Shown: positions 44,438 through 53,963 of the stretch, in pieces | Layout of the letters: the number at the start of each line of letters is the position of its first letter | Position numbering within the stretch: the stretch's first letter is position 1 | Assembly (NCBI GenBank): GCA_016839815.1 | Contig: JAEOTM010000038.1 | Span: 1-64,000 of the forward strand | Origin: Candidatus Hodarchaeota archaeon | GTDB taxonomy: Archaea > Asgardarchaeota > Heimdallarchaeia > Hodarchaeales > Hodarchaeaceae | Reading direction: 5' to 3' | Length of the DNA stretch: 64,000 bases | Program-made: the position numbers and the translations under genes | The notes under the pieces: generated by a model | Databases searched by the model: none | What the model saw: only the letters and a program-made list of their open reading frames with translations | Told to the model about the DNA's origin: nothing

Positions 44438-45253
44438 TCATAAATAGCTATGTTTGAGCATATATGCACGACCAGTTACATGTACTCCTTCCAGTAGGAC
44501 TTGAAGAATATCATCTGGGAAAACATACCCTTGATTTTTTATTTCATCTTTTAGAACTGTTTCAACCTTTATGAGTTGTTGAATGGACGGATTTTCCAGA
44601 AGATTCGAAAACAATGCATAAATATCCTCTTTCATTCCCATTCGTTTTGCATGTTCGGTCCACCACTTTAAAGATGGTGTCCAAGATTTTTGTAATGTAA
44701 ACCAGAGGTGTATCGCAGTTATGATTGCACGATAAAGGTTTAACATTGAGTCTGGTGTATACCCTCGTTTCTCGGTAACCATTGCGTAATAGCGAGATAC
44801 TAAGAGATCGATGAATTTCGTCTTTAAGCGTTGTTCATGTTCGTTTTCTGGGTAGTGAGAAATTGCCTCTTTCCACTTAATCACTTTTCCATACGGATCA
44901 TAGATAATTTTCCCCTCTACCCATGCCCAATGGTCGATATCCTTAGGTGAGGTCAAGATTTGATGGGCACATTCTTCTGACCAAAGTGAAAAATCTATAA
45001 GTACTTTTTTTGGTTCTATATCTAGATTATACAGTACATATGCTGTTTCTTTTACCTTAAGTGTATTGTAATATTCATCTGTCACGAGAACAAGTGCATC
45101 CCAATCAGTATCGGATTCTCCGAACCCTGTTGCCCGACTACCCCATAACATAATCCCCAATACATAATCTTTTTCCATATAGTCTTTTATCTTATCAAGA
45201 ACTTGTTTATTCGTTATCTGAGTCATCCACTGATTATTATCTGCCTCATTCAT
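44438..45253 (-). CDS. Nucleotidyltransferase-fold protein (Pol beta-like)
   Basis: 271 residues. The motif W-G-S-R-A-T-G-F-G-E-S-D-T-D-W-D (about 37-52) is the nucleotidyltransferase GS...DxD site, with D50 and D52 as metal ligands. The C-terminal two-thirds is helical (LVSRYYAMVTEKRGY...LYRAIITAIHLWFTL), as in aminoglycoside-nucleotidyltransferase or MNT/HEPN-related proteins. It could transfer NMP to protein or small molecule. The substrate is unknown and no HEPN gene is adjacent. Confidence 0.82.
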   Translation of the reverse strand: MNEADNNQWMTQITNKQVLDKIKDYMEKDYVLGIMLWGSRATGFGESDTDWDALVLVTDEYYNTLKVKETAYVLYNLDIEPKKVLIDFSLWSEECAHQILTSPKDIDHWAWVEGKIIYDPYGKVIKWKEAISHYPENEHEQRLKTKFIDLLVSRYYAMVTEKRGYTPDSMLNLYRAIITAIHLWFTLQKSWTPSLKWWTEHAKRMGMKEDIYALFSNLLENPSIQQLIKVETVLKDEIKNQGYVFPDDILQVLLEGVHVTGRAYMLKHSYL

Positions 45254-45425
45254 CGTTTTTACCAGCTAGAAATTTCTTAACATTAATTTCGGATAAGAGC
45301 TTATTGTGTTATTAGAAGCATTGATTGTGACATGTCAAGAAATCACTGTAATTGAAGTGAAATTGCACTCCTTATTTCATCAAAACTATGATAAATTTTA
45401 CGAAATTCAAGGTTTGTGATGAACT

Positions 45426-46133
45426 ATGGCCGATGATCCTCAAATACTTATGGAATTTGCTTTCAATATCCTCTATCTTGTATTTATCTGGTTTATTGTA
45501 GCTTCAATGACATTAAATTTCTCTAAAGTGTCTATGGAAGATCAACGAACTGCTAAGTTATTTCGATTAGCACTATTTCTACTTGCTTTAGGGGATACTG
45601 GTCATGTGGGATTTCGAGTATTAGCATATCTTACCGGAGGATTAGAGACAAACACCACACTAGTTGGATTAGGCGCTCTTTCAACAGCAATTACCATCAC
45701 ATTCTTCTATATGATCCTTCTTGAAATTTGGCGAGTCAATTTTAGCCGTGAAAAAACGCTTTTTTACTATCTACTACAGGGAATTGGAGTTCTCCGTCTT
45801 CTCATTATGACTTTCCCCCAGAATGAATGGGGAAATTTATATCCTCCTGCTGGATGGGGATTACTCCGAAACATCCCACTTACGATTATAGGACTATTTG
45901 TAGCTTTTCTGATGCTACGAGACGGATTTGACAAAAAAGATTCTCGGTTTAAGACTTTTGGTTACTGTATTAGTGTTTCTTATGCATTTTACATACCAGT
46001 AATTCTGTTTGTTCGAGATTTTCCTATTATTGGTATGTTAATGATTCCTAAGACAGTTGCGTACATGGTAATGGCATGGTTGGCGTATAAACATTATTTT
46101 GGGAGGCTAATTACAAACTTACATAAAGAATGA
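45426..46133 (+). CDS. Multi-pass membrane protein of unknown function
   Basis: 235 residues with about seven hydrophobic segments, for example IWFIVASMTL, LFRLALFLLALGD, LGALSTAITITFFYMILLEI, IPLTIIGLFVAFLML and IGMLMIPKTVAYMVM. No pore or catalytic motif is recognised. A charged loop near 155-170 contains DKKDSRFK. It is followed after 15 bases by the coiled-coil/HTH gene 46149-46841, so they probably form an operon. Confidence 0.72.
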   Translation: MADDPQILMEFAFNILYLVFIWFIVASMTLNFSKVSMEDQRTAKLFRLALFLLALGDTGHVGFRVLAYLTGGLETNTTLVGLGALSTAITITFFYMILLEIWRVNFSREKTLFYYLLQGIGVLRLLIMTFPQNEWGNLYPPAGWGLLRNIPLTIIGLFVAFLMLRDGFDKKDSRFKTFGYCISVSYAFYIPVILFVRDFPIIGMLMIPKTVAYMVMAWLAYKHYFGRLITNLHKE

Positions 46134-46148
46134 ACTTAATTTTTACTT

Positions 46149-46841
46149 ATGTCTTTCTTTGTTTCATCCTCACCAGAAGACGCTATGGGGACACCAGAAC
46201 AGCGTGAACCCCGTATTAGTACCATTATCTCCTATCTTGGTATTTCGACCATTGGGGAACTCATCTGGGTGCAACGCACACTAGAACGAAATTTTCAGAC
46301 TAAACAACTTGAATCGGATAATGCCTCCATCAATATATATGAGCAGAAAAAGCAGGAAATCGAAAACTTACTAATGAACAATCAATCGATGATTTCAAAG
46401 ATTTCCAACCTACAGGATGAAAAACAATCTGTTCTGAATCAAGTAGAAAACCTGAAAACTGACCTTACGCGGCTTTCCTCACAAAAAACAGTGGTTGAAA
46501 ATGAAAGGGATTTCCTCGCAGGTGAATTATACAGAATTGGGAACCTATATCAGGAAATAACTGGAAAACAGGCAAAACAAGAGGATCTAAGAGGAATATT
46601 AAGTATTTACATTACTCTAATGGAAGAAGTTTTTTCAGGGAGGGCTCATTTCAAAGTTTTGTCAATAATTCACGGAGAAAAGGAGCTTTGGAGTCGGGAT
46701 GAGCTTGTTAAAAGTACTGGTATTTCTGAAATTAAGTTAAGATCAGTTCTTGGGGATTTAGTTAGAGCAAATATGATCTCTTATGATGAAGAAATGACTA
46801 CTGTGAAACTTACTAGACGTCTTTCTACCCTGGATGAATAA
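46149..46841 (+). CDS. Coiled-coil protein with C-terminal winged helix
   Basis: 230 residues. A helical coiled coil spans about residues 45-145 (leucine and glutamine heptads, ENLLMNNQSMISKISNLQDE). A winged-helix end follows (165-228, HFKVLSIIHGEKELWSRDELVKSTGISEIKLRSVLGDLVRANMI, then YDEEMTTVKLT). It is probably a DNA-binding regulator or chromatin protein that oligomerises through the coil. Its operon partner is the membrane protein just upstream. Confidence 0.75.
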   Translation: MSFFVSSSPEDAMGTPEQREPRISTIISYLGISTIGELIWVQRTLERNFQTKQLESDNASINIYEQKKQEIENLLMNNQSMISKISNLQDEKQSVLNQVENLKTDLTRLSSQKTVVENERDFLAGELYRIGNLYQEITGKQAKQEDLRGILSIYITLMEEVFSGRAHFKVLSIIHGEKELWSRDELVKSTGISEIKLRSVLGDLVRANMISYDEEMTTVKLTRRLSTLDE

Positions 46842-46853
46842 TAACTCCTTCTT

Positions 46854-47063
46854 TTAAAAGTTTGGAAGAAAAATTTCCTTGTATTGGACTAAAGATTTCT
46901 TAGAGATCGTTAATCTTAACCCACAAGTTACGCAGTTAATTAAGACTTTCTGAGGATGTTCTTTAAATGATAAGTTCCATGAACGACAGCGTGGACATTC
47001 TAGTGTAAATCCCAGAACTTTTTCTAGCTTAGATGAGCTATTTTTCCATTCAGGTTTGACCAT
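46854..47063 (-). CDS. Small zinc-ribbon protein
   Basis: 69 residues from ATG 47063. A C-P-R-C knuckle and, 17 residues later, C-V-T-C with GLRL form a short zinc ribbon. The rest is basic. It may bind RNA, DNA or protein. The gene is short, lacks a good ribosome-binding site and is judged real mainly by the cysteine pattern. It lies convergent to the coiled-coil/HTH gene, 12 bases from its stop. Confidence 0.62.
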   Translation of the reverse strand: MVKPEWKNSSSKLEKVLGFTLECPRCRSWNLSFKEHPQKVLINCVTCGLRLTISKKSLVQYKEIFLPNF

Positions 47064-47117
47064 TATATTGAAGTAACTACATACAGTGTTTTTTATATCC
47101 CAAGAATTTTCTTCCTC

Positions 47118-48107
47118 CTAATTATGACCTATGATTGGCATTGAAATATAAAACTCCTCTAGACGTTGTATTTCATCAGGAGTAAGCTTAATATCCACTG
47201 CTTCGACAATTTCTTCGACATAAGAAACTTTTGTTATCCCCACAATTGGTGCTGTGATCACCTCTTTTGAAAATAACCAAGCTAATGCTACTTGTATTGG
47301 AGAGATATCTTTTTCTTGAGCGATCGTAACTACTCGATCTACAATCTTGAAATCCTCTGGTTTAAAAAAACGACTTTTTAGATATTTATCATGTTGGAAA
47401 CGAGCCGACTCCACCGATTTTGTAGCAGAATATTTTCCTGATAAAAATCCTCGTGCAAGTGGAGACCATGGTATGACACCAATCCCTTGATCTTTACACA
47501 ATGGTAACATTTCCCTTTCTTCTTCTCTGTAAAGCAAATTATAGTGATTTTGCATCGTTTTAAACGACTCTAATCCATACTTATCCGCAATCCACAAGCT
47601 TTTCGTGAATTGCCACGCAAACATTGAGCTAGCACCAATATGTAGTACTTTACCTTGATCTATTAAATGGTTCAAGGTCCGAAGAATGCTTTCAAGGGGA
47701 ACGTTTGGATCTAGACGATGTATTTGATAAAGGTCGACATATTTCATATTAAGACGCTTCAAAGAATCATCTATTGCACGATAGATATGATAACGTGAAA
47801 GTCCGCTCTGATTCGGTGAAGAGGTTTCAGTAAATCCTTCTATGGGGAAAAAAACTTTCGTAGCAATAACTACCTCATCCCGATAATCCCCTAACAATGT
47901 ACCTGTTATTTCCTCTGACTTTCCTTGTGAGTATACATTTGCTGTATCAAAAAAATTTATTCCTAGGTCAAGTGCTTTCTTAACTATTGGTCGTGCTTCA
48001 TCTAATGACAAAGTCCATTTAGAAACAGTTGGATCACCATAGGACATCATTCCCAGGCATATCCGCGACACCTCTAATCCAGTCTGTCCCAATCTAACGT
48101 ATTTCAT
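47118..48107 (-). CDS. Aldo/keto reductase
   Basis: 329 residues. The NADPH-dependent TIM-barrel signature is clear: YVRLGQTGLEVSRICLGMMSYG, FFDTANVYSQGKSEE, ATKVF, YQIHRLD and GVIPWSPLARGFLSGKY. The catalytic tetrad is Asp54, Tyr59, Lys84 and His130. It resembles YajO/AKR11-like bacterial enzymes acting on aldehydes or sugars. A TATA-like GATAAATC lies about 30 bases before ATG 48107 on its strand. It is divergent from the SDR gene, which starts at 48269. Confidence 0.92.
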   Translation of the reverse strand: MKYVRLGQTGLEVSRICLGMMSYGDPTVSKWTLSLDEARPIVKKALDLGINFFDTANVYSQGKSEEITGTLLGDYRDEVVIATKVFFPIEGFTETSSPNQSGLSRYHIYRAIDDSLKRLNMKYVDLYQIHRLDPNVPLESILRTLNHLIDQGKVLHIGASSMFAWQFTKSLWIADKYGLESFKTMQNHYNLLYREEEREMLPLCKDQGIGVIPWSPLARGFLSGKYSATKSVESARFQHDKYLKSRFFKPEDFKIVDRVVTIAQEKDISPIQVALAWLFSKEVITAPIVGITKVSYVEEIVEAVDIKLTPDEIQRLEEFYISMPIIGHN

Positions 48108-48268
48108 GATAATTCAAGATTGGTTTTTCTTTGATTTATCAAGCTTCGCTCCTTTTTCTTAAGAAATTGGGAGGTTTTATACTGGAACCAAATAGCATCA
48201 TTGAAACCTCAGTAGAGGCACTTTATCCCATTACTTCTCTAGCTACTCTAAATCATGAGGGATTTAAT

Positions 48269-49345
48269 ATGACTATCTTAATAACTGGTGCTACTGGATT
48301 AATTGGACAAAATTTAGTAAAAACACTTTTAGATGTTAATTCTTCTGGTGTAAAAGGTTCAGATATCCGATTATTGATAAGGGATCAGGTGGGTTCTCCT
48401 TCCAGAGAGAAATTCATTCAATGGGTTACTAGCAAGGGGATTAATATTTTCTGGGGAGATCTGAGAAGTACTTCAGATGTCCTTCGGTTTACTGATGTAG
48501 ATGATCCCAAACGCTCGGTCATAATTCACTGCGGGGCCGTTTTTAACTTCTACCAATCGTACCAAAGTCTGTACGATACGAATGTTGTCGGGACAACACG
48601 AATTCTCCATGGTTTTCATGTTAATAGAATCAAGAAGCTAGTTTATGTTTCATCTGTGGCTGTATATGGCTCTTTACATCATTCTAACGGAAAAGGAATA
48701 ACCGAGGAACAGTCTATTGATTTTAACCAAAGGAAAAGCTATGAATTAACAAAGAGTTTAAGTGAGGATCTTATATGGAAATACTCTTCTAAATATCCTG
48801 ATCGTTTGATCACTCTGTTAAGACCCTCAGGTATAGTAGGAGGTCAGGGAGTGACTTTAGACATCTTTGCTAGAATGTTTTTTGGACGATACGTTCCTTT
48901 ACCAGGAGGAGGTTCTGAAAAGATCAGTTTGGTTGATGTAAATGATGTTGTGAGAGCATTGATTTATTTTAGTGCATTTCACGTAGGAAACGGGGAAGCG
49001 TTTAACCTTGTGAGTTTTACACCGACCCTCCGTGAGTTTATACTTGAGCTAGGACATACGTTGAATTATCAAAATGTCAAAATACTGTCCATCCCGTTAG
49101 GTTTCTTTAAACCACTCTTCTATCTTTCAAAAATCATCCGAACATTCATCGAACCTAAAGAAAATTCCCTATTTCTACCAATATTATTTGATAAATTGGG
49201 ACAGGAAGTATGGATTGATAATTCAAAAATAATGGCCCATGGATTTCATCCAAAGAGCACATTAGCCGAATCCATGGACAATTTTCAACAATTTCTCATT
49301 AAAAATCCTTGGTATGCTGAAGAAAAGTTCTCAATTGCTTTATGA
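48269..49345 (+). CDS. NAD(P)-dependent epimerase/dehydratase (extended SDR)
   Basis: 358 residues from ATG 48269, preceded by GAGGG 7 bases upstream. A longer frame from 48131 is open but the first 46 residues lack conserved features. The Rossmann motif TGATGLIG is at residues 6-13 and the catalytic pair is Tyr158-x3-Lys162 (SYELTK), with Ser128/129 (VSSVAVYG). Similar proteins act on UDP-sugars or, in archaea, on 3-beta-hydroxysteroid-like or isoprenoid substrates. The substrate is not known. A segment near the end (FKPLFYLSKIIRTFI) is hydrophobic. Confidence 0.9.
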   Translation: MTILITGATGLIGQNLVKTLLDVNSSGVKGSDIRLLIRDQVGSPSREKFIQWVTSKGINIFWGDLRSTSDVLRFTDVDDPKRSVIIHCGAVFNFYQSYQSLYDTNVVGTTRILHGFHVNRIKKLVYVSSVAVYGSLHHSNGKGITEEQSIDFNQRKSYELTKSLSEDLIWKYSSKYPDRLITLLRPSGIVGGQGVTLDIFARMFFGRYVPLPGGGSEKISLVDVNDVVRALIYFSAFHVGNGEAFNLVSFTPTLREFILELGHTLNYQNVKILSIPLGFFKPLFYLSKIIRTFIEPKENSLFLPILFDKLGQEVWIDNSKIMAHGFHPKSTLAESMDNFQQFLIKNPWYAEEKFSIAL

Positions 49346-49432
49346 ATATTTATTGATTCTCACTTTCAGATGGGGGTTCGAAATAGGGATTAGAAGAACT
49401 TATATTAACTTGAATAACCCGATTATTCGCAA

Positions 49433-50266
49433 ATGATTTTTCTTGGGTGTGCTGGTTGGGCTTATAACCATTGGCGTGGTCCCTTTTACCCCTCCGATAT
49501 CGCAAGCGAATTGGAGTTCTATGCTCAATATTCACATTTAAATGAGATAAATTCAACTTTTTACCGCATTCCCACCGAAACCATGGTTAGGGGTTGGTAT
49601 TATTACACCCCAGATAATTTTATCTTTTCTGCAAAACTTACACGTGATATAACTCATGCTACAAGACGTAAAGTTAAACCTGATCTTATTAAGTTGTTTT
49701 TCTCAAGATTAAAAACAGGCTTAGAGGAAAAATTCAAAATCACTCTTGCCCAATTTCCACCTCGTTTGAAATATTCTCCAGATTCTTTTAAATTCTTAAC
49801 AACAATTCTAGATGAATGTGTTTCTCAATTCGATGGTCATATCGCAGTCGAAATTAGAGATGAATCTTGGTTAATCCCCGAATTTAATGATTATTTAGCC
49901 TCACAGAAGATAGCCCTTACCCAGACTACCCGATTTTCTCTTCCAGACGATTTTCTGACTATGAATCGTGATTTTCACTATATCCGTCTATTAGGTGATC
50001 GAAAGCTAATTCCAAACAAGGCTTTGGGAAAGGTATTCTTGGATAAAAAAGCAGCATTAAATGAATGGGTCACAACAATAGTCAAATTATCGCCTTCTTA
50101 TGACACAATATTTATTCTAATCAATAATCGTTTTTCTGGTTACGCGATTAATGATGCTATAACTCTAAATAAATCCCTTAGGGCGGAAAATCTTGATGTA
50201 AAGGGATTTGAACGCTCTAATAAATACTTGAAAAGGCAAATGACCCTCCAAGAATTTTTCTCTTAG
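49433..50266 (+). CDS. DUF72 family protein
   Basis: 277 residues. The N-terminus FLGCAGWAYNHWRGPFYP, then EINSTFYRIPTETMVRGWYYYTPDNFIFSAKLTRDITH, then LAQFPPRL, is the signature of DUF72/COG1801, a (beta/alpha) barrel protein of unknown role. Members have been suggested to act on nucleic acids or sugars but none is proven. It follows the SDR gene by 87 bases on the same strand. Confidence 0.9.
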   Translation: MIFLGCAGWAYNHWRGPFYPSDIASELEFYAQYSHLNEINSTFYRIPTETMVRGWYYYTPDNFIFSAKLTRDITHATRRKVKPDLIKLFFSRLKTGLEEKFKITLAQFPPRLKYSPDSFKFLTTILDECVSQFDGHIAVEIRDESWLIPEFNDYLASQKIALTQTTRFSLPDDFLTMNRDFHYIRLLGDRKLIPNKALGKVFLDKKAALNEWVTTIVKLSPSYDTIFILINNRFSGYAINDAITLNKSLRAENLDVKGFERSNKYLKRQMTLQEFFS

Positions 50267-50276
50267 CTCCTATCTT

Positions 50277-51140
50277 TTACAGACTTTCATCGATATCTTG
50301 AATATTCTCTTTGTTCCAATCATTAGTGAGTAACAGATAGATAAAAAATGCCATTCCAGATGAGAATAATACGTCAGAACCATAATGAGCTCCAATTACA
50401 ATCCGTCCTATGGCTACAAATAACCCCCAGAAGAATATCAAGCCTTGAAATATCCGACGATACACTCCTGTCTTCGGTAAAAGGAGTAATAAAGGTAACA
50501 CCATCCATCCCATAGCCGTATGCCCTGAGGGGAACGATCGGTGCCCAGTTATTCCCTGAGGAGCAAACCATGGTGTAAACTCTCGATTATCATCTGAAAG
50601 ATCACGAAATCTTGTCCGTCCCCAGAGAAGTTTAATAGACTGTACGAAGAGTAGTGGATTGACTACTGCCAAAAGAATCGAGGTTTTAGCAAAATTTTGG
50701 GTTGTAGAACCTTTTATGACCTCAATAGTCTTGTACCGATTGATTAGTATGAACTGACCAATCACCATTATACTAGAATAGATAAAAACCTTCCCAAGTC
50801 CTGTATTAAACTCTGGTAAAAAAGTACCCAGAATGTTTACCATGAAGATTGAATTTACAATCATCCCAATCCAAAAGAGAATAATTTCATACGATTTAGT
50901 CTTTTGAGAGTATGAATTCAAGAGGAGGAAGAGACTGACACTTATGATAATATGACCTGGAATTTCCCCATATAACGCAATAAATTCAGCCCAAAATGAA
51001 TTAGAGTCTTCTAAAAGGATTGATAATGGTAGATCAACGAAAACTAAAACGATTGCGAGAACAAACCATGAAATAAATACTGAAAATAGAATTCTGCGCT
51101 TTAATAGAAAATTTTCTTTGATATAGAGTAAAAAGATCAC
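50277..51140 (-). CDS. PAP2-family lipid phosphatase (membrane)
   Basis: 287 residues with six or more membrane segments. The PAP2 active site is present: K170-x6-R177 (KLLWGRTR), P204-S-G-H207 (FPSGHT) and R246-x5-H252-x3-D256 (RIVIGAHYGSD). The second residue after Arg177 is not the usual Pro. It would dephosphorylate a polyprenyl or phosphatidate substrate facing the cell exterior. In an archaeon this is likely an isoprenoid or dolichol-type phosphate. Confidence 0.9.
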   Translation of the reverse strand: MIFLLYIKENFLLKRRILFSVFISWFVLAIVLVFVDLPLSILLEDSNSFWAEFIALYGEIPGHIIISVSLFLLLNSYSQKTKSYEIILFWIGMIVNSIFMVNILGTFLPEFNTGLGKVFIYSSIMVIGQFILINRYKTIEVIKGSTTQNFAKTSILLAVVNPLLFVQSIKLLWGRTRFRDLSDDNREFTPWFAPQGITGHRSFPSGHTAMGWMVLPLLLLLPKTGVYRRIFQGLIFFWGLFVAIGRIVIGAHYGSDVLFSSGMAFFIYLLLTNDWNKENIQDIDESL

Positions 51141-51290
51141 GGTCTATCATCTTATCTTATATTTGATGAGTAAAAATATTCAACTGGAGTTTATGAGACT
51201 TTTCTTCAACAATCTTCGATTTTCGGGGTGGTTTGAGTTTACTGAAAACGGAACAAAACCTTTTACTTAATATTGTCCATAGTTTTTTCC

Positions 51291-51836
51291 ATGGTGCTGT
51301 ACGAATTTGAGGGCAAAAGGCCGAGAATTGGTGAAGGAACGTGGGTAGCTCCAAGTGCTGATATAATTGGCGATGTATCCATAGGACAGAATTGTTATGT
51401 TGGTCCTGGGGCTCGAGTCCGAGGAGATTATGGTAAAATTCGCATTGGTGAAGGTTGTTCAATTCAAGAAAATGTAATTATTCATGCACGACCTGATGAG
51501 CAAACTACAATTGGGAACCATGTTACTCTTGGTCATGGGTGCATTATCCATAACGCAACGCTTGAGGATTATGTAGTTGTGGGAATGGGCGCTGTTGTAT
51601 CCGATTATGTCATTATGAAGAAGTGGGCTGTCCTAGGTGAGGCAGGTTTAGCAAGACAAAGACAAGAATTCGAACCGGGAGCAATTGGTGTTGGTGTTTC
51701 AGCCAAAATAATTGGAAATATTCATGATAGTTCAAAAAAAGCCGTTAAAGAAGAACTTTTGAAATTTAAAGAGAAATATGTTGAAATGGCTTCACGATTC
51801 TTGAAAGAAGGAGCATTTGTCAAAATTCATCCTTGA
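51291..51836 (+). CDS. Left-handed beta-helix protein, gamma-carbonic-anhydrase-like
   Basis: 181 residues from ATG 51291 (TTG 51273 is in frame upstream). The hexapeptide repeats ([LIV]GxxxxI) fold as a left-handed beta helix, for example IGDVSIGQNCYVGPGARVRGDYGKIRIG. The zinc-site histidines are all there: His65, His82 and His87 (NVIIHA, LGHGCIIHNA). It may hydrate CO2 or bind a metal in the manner of PaaY/CaiE proteins. Activity varies in the family. Confidence 0.87.
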   Translation: MVLYEFEGKRPRIGEGTWVAPSADIIGDVSIGQNCYVGPGARVRGDYGKIRIGEGCSIQENVIIHARPDEQTTIGNHVTLGHGCIIHNATLEDYVVVGMGAVVSDYVIMKKWAVLGEAGLARQRQEFEPGAIGVGVSAKIIGNIHDSSKKAVKEELLKFKEKYVEMASRFLKEGAFVKIHP

Positions 51837-51889
51837 CAATATGATATATTACCGAAAGATCAAAAAATTGTCTTTCAGATGAGGATGTT

Positions 51890-52192
51890 ATGAAATACTT
51901 ACGAATCCAGGTTATTGAAAAGCATGGAAAGTGTCCGCATAATATAGATGATCACTGGGAGACTCCGTATGCACTTATAAAACCTACTGGAAAAACAATA
52001 TTATGTGACGATGCACACTATGTTCTTATTCCTTATTTAGGAATGGCCTCGGGAGGTGCACAATCATGGGAGGTGGATGGAACCTGGAAAATTCATTGTC
52101 CCTCGAAAAGTGGTATTATATTTGAAATTGAGGTTTTAGATAAAATTCACAAATGGCCTGAAAACTCAGAGTGGAGTCATAAAAAGGATTAA
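51890..52192 (+). CDS. TIGR04076-like small protein
   Basis: 100 residues. The sequence runs YLRIQVIEKHGKCPHNIDDHW, then GKTILCDDAHYVLIPYL, then GAQSWEVDGTWKIHCPSKSG, then FEIEVLDK. It fits TIGR04076 proteins with conserved Cys and His (C-P-H, C-D-D, H-C-P), probably a small metal- or ligand-binding beta domain. Role unknown. A GAGGA site is 6-9 bases before ATG 51890. A short inverted repeat (GAAAGA 51854-51859 with TCTTTC 51871-51876) sits just before that site. Confidence 0.7.
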   Translation: MKYLRIQVIEKHGKCPHNIDDHWETPYALIKPTGKTILCDDAHYVLIPYLGMASGGAQSWEVDGTWKIHCPSKSGIIFEIEVLDKIHKWPENSEWSHKKD

Positions 52193-52204
52193 CCGATCTG
52201 TAAG

Positions 52205-52873
52205 TTATCCAATGGGTTGTTTACATCCAATAAAAAAACCGAAGTCTTGCAGGAAGAAATATTCTCTTAAGATTACAAATCCAGCTTGATTGAGTTCTTT
52301 CCTGAACATTCCCCAGGTGAAGCGTGCTGATTTTGGATGATATACTTTTAAGTATCGCCCAAACCAATTTAGAGAACGATTGTTAATTTCATTGATTAGT
52401 AATAGGCCATTAGGTTTCAATACACGATTTACTTCTTTCAGAGCTTCTCGCCACTTCTTTTCATGATGTAAGACGGTAAATATAAAGACTGCATCAAATT
52501 TTTTTGAAGAAAGTTTTATTGCAGTCACATCACCCTGAAATACAGTGACAGGAAGCTTTTTCCTTTTAACTAGAGACAGAGATCTCGCTACCATTTCTTT
52601 CTTCAGATCAAATGCATAATACCTTTTGGGTTTGAAATGCTCAGAAATTACTTCAATCCCATATCCTGCCCCACATCCTCCTTCGAGTATCTGTTTTTCA
52701 TATAGATTTAAGTTAAGGGAATTGAGGAGTCGCTTAAAGATTCTAAATTCAAAATATTTGAACATTAATTTTTTCAATGGACTTATCATTAACTTTTCTT
52801 CTAAGTGATGTAGATCAAATCGTGTTCGTGTTTGATTTTTTACGTTTAACGGGGGATTAGCTAAAGATTTCAC
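52205..52873 (-). CDS. Class I SAM-dependent methyltransferase
   Basis: 222 residues from GTG 52873. Motif I is E64-G-G-C-G-A-G-Y-G72, the Asp at the end of YYAFDLKKEM binds the ribose, and VFIFTVLHH plus LKEVNRVLKPNGLLLINEI complete the Rossmann methyltransferase core. The substrate (lipid quinone precursor, sterol or other) is unknown. The convergent neighbour is the TIGR04076-like gene. The MenA-like prenyltransferase gene starts on the other side, so a quinone or isoprenoid link is possible but not shown. Confidence 0.9.
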   Translation of the reverse strand: MKSLANPPLNVKNQTRTRFDLHHLEEKLMISPLKKLMFKYFEFRIFKRLLNSLNLNLYEKQILEGGCGAGYGIEVISEHFKPKRYYAFDLKKEMVARSLSLVKRKKLPVTVFQGDVTAIKLSSKKFDAVFIFTVLHHEKKWREALKEVNRVLKPNGLLLINEINNRSLNWFGRYLKVYHPKSARFTWGMFRKELNQAGFVILREYFFLQDFGFFIGCKQPIG

Positions 52874-52908
52874 GATTTACCACATTAAAAACTAGTTATT
52901 TCTAATTA

Positions 52909-52920
52909 CTTTTATAAATA
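52909..52920 (-). promoter_or_regulatory. TATA-like box for the methyltransferase gene
   Basis: On the minus strand TATTTATAAAAG lies 36-47 bases before GTG 52873, within the usual distance for a short-leader archaeal promoter. Confidence 0.45.
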
Positions 52921-53050
52921 GGTGCAGTTAATTCTTTTTCTACGATAAATAAAGCAAAAATATGTAAATCTACAATAGATTTATTCTTAAGCTGTTCTCA
53001 TTTGATTTAGCTTCTGAGTATCAAGTGAGTGACAAAATAAATTAGATTAA

Positions 53051-53821
53051 ATGGTTTTAATAATGACAGAAACAACAATAAACAAAACAAATGAACAAGA
53101 AACTTTGCCACTCACTAAAATAACTGGATTCATCAAGCTAGCTCGTCCTCAATTTTTGATTGCATATTTTATTATTGCTTTAGGGGCTCTAGCTCAAGGG
53201 TTAGTTCAAGAATTCTCAATTAATGCATTTCATGCGATATTTGCGATCTTTGCTACACTTATTTCTGCAATAGGTGTACATTATCGTGATGAAGCGGGAG
53301 ATTGGGCATCAGGTTATGATAAGGTTATTGGTGGTATGGGTGTTATTCGTGACGGTATTTTAGAAGAAAAAACTGTCCGAAATGTTGGTAGAATTATAAC
53401 TGCAGTTGCAATTGCATTAGGTATATTACAAGCAGCTCTTCTATTTTTAGATTATGATCAAATTAGTTTGTTTATAATTGGAGTTCCTATTTTTATAGTA
53501 ATAGTCTTTGTCAATTTCTTAACAGAAGAAATTCCTTTGGGTCACGAAATATTTACAACGGGTTCGTACCTAGCAACGTTCTACTGGGTTTATCTTTCTC
53601 AAGATTGGATTGTAAATTCATCAGTCATCTTTTATTCAATCTTCATTTTTCTTCTTGTTTTTGCTTTAGTGCCTTATCAAGATATTGCTGATATAGAATC
53701 TGATAAAAAAACTGGTAAAAAAACCTTAAGTACAAAATTAGGAATTGATGGTATGGGCCATCTTTGTATTTTTGCTGGTTTGATTGGATTATTATTTTTA
53801 TATGCTTCTATGCTTGTTTAG
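53051..53821 (+). CDS. UbiA/MenA-like membrane prenyltransferase
   Basis: 256 residues with about seven to nine membrane segments. The first Asp-rich site is R79-D-E-A-G-D-W-A-S-G-Y-D, close to MenA's NDYFDYxxGxD but with Arg in place of Asn. It is followed by GGMGVI. The second site is D211-x2-D214-x3-D218 with KK and TLST. The family joins prenyl chains to aromatic or ring acceptors (quinones, archaeal lipids). The Arg change may alter the acceptor. ATG 53063 is an alternative start. Neither start has a clear ribosome-binding site. Confidence 0.85.
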   Translation: MVLIMTETTINKTNEQETLPLTKITGFIKLARPQFLIAYFIIALGALAQGLVQEFSINAFHAIFAIFATLISAIGVHYRDEAGDWASGYDKVIGGMGVIRDGILEEKTVRNVGRIITAVAIALGILQAALLFLDYDQISLFIIGVPIFIVIVFVNFLTEEIPLGHEIFTTGSYLATFYWVYLSQDWIVNSSVIFYSIFIFLLVFALVPYQDIADIESDKKTGKKTLSTKLGIDGMGHLCIFAGLIGLLFLYASMLV

Positions 53822-53963
53822 AGTGAAAATCAATATCTTAGTATCTTTTGGAAAGTTTTCTTTCCCTTTTTCTTTTATTTGATAAACGGGTGATTCTGAT
53901 ATTCTGAATGATACTACGAAATCACTTCAAATAGGATTTTTAACTAGAATATGCAGAGGAGAA

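Noticed and set aside
49370..49400. GGGGTTCGAAATAGGG as a tRNA T-loop
   Set aside because: No cloverleaf partners exist in the 70 bases on either side.
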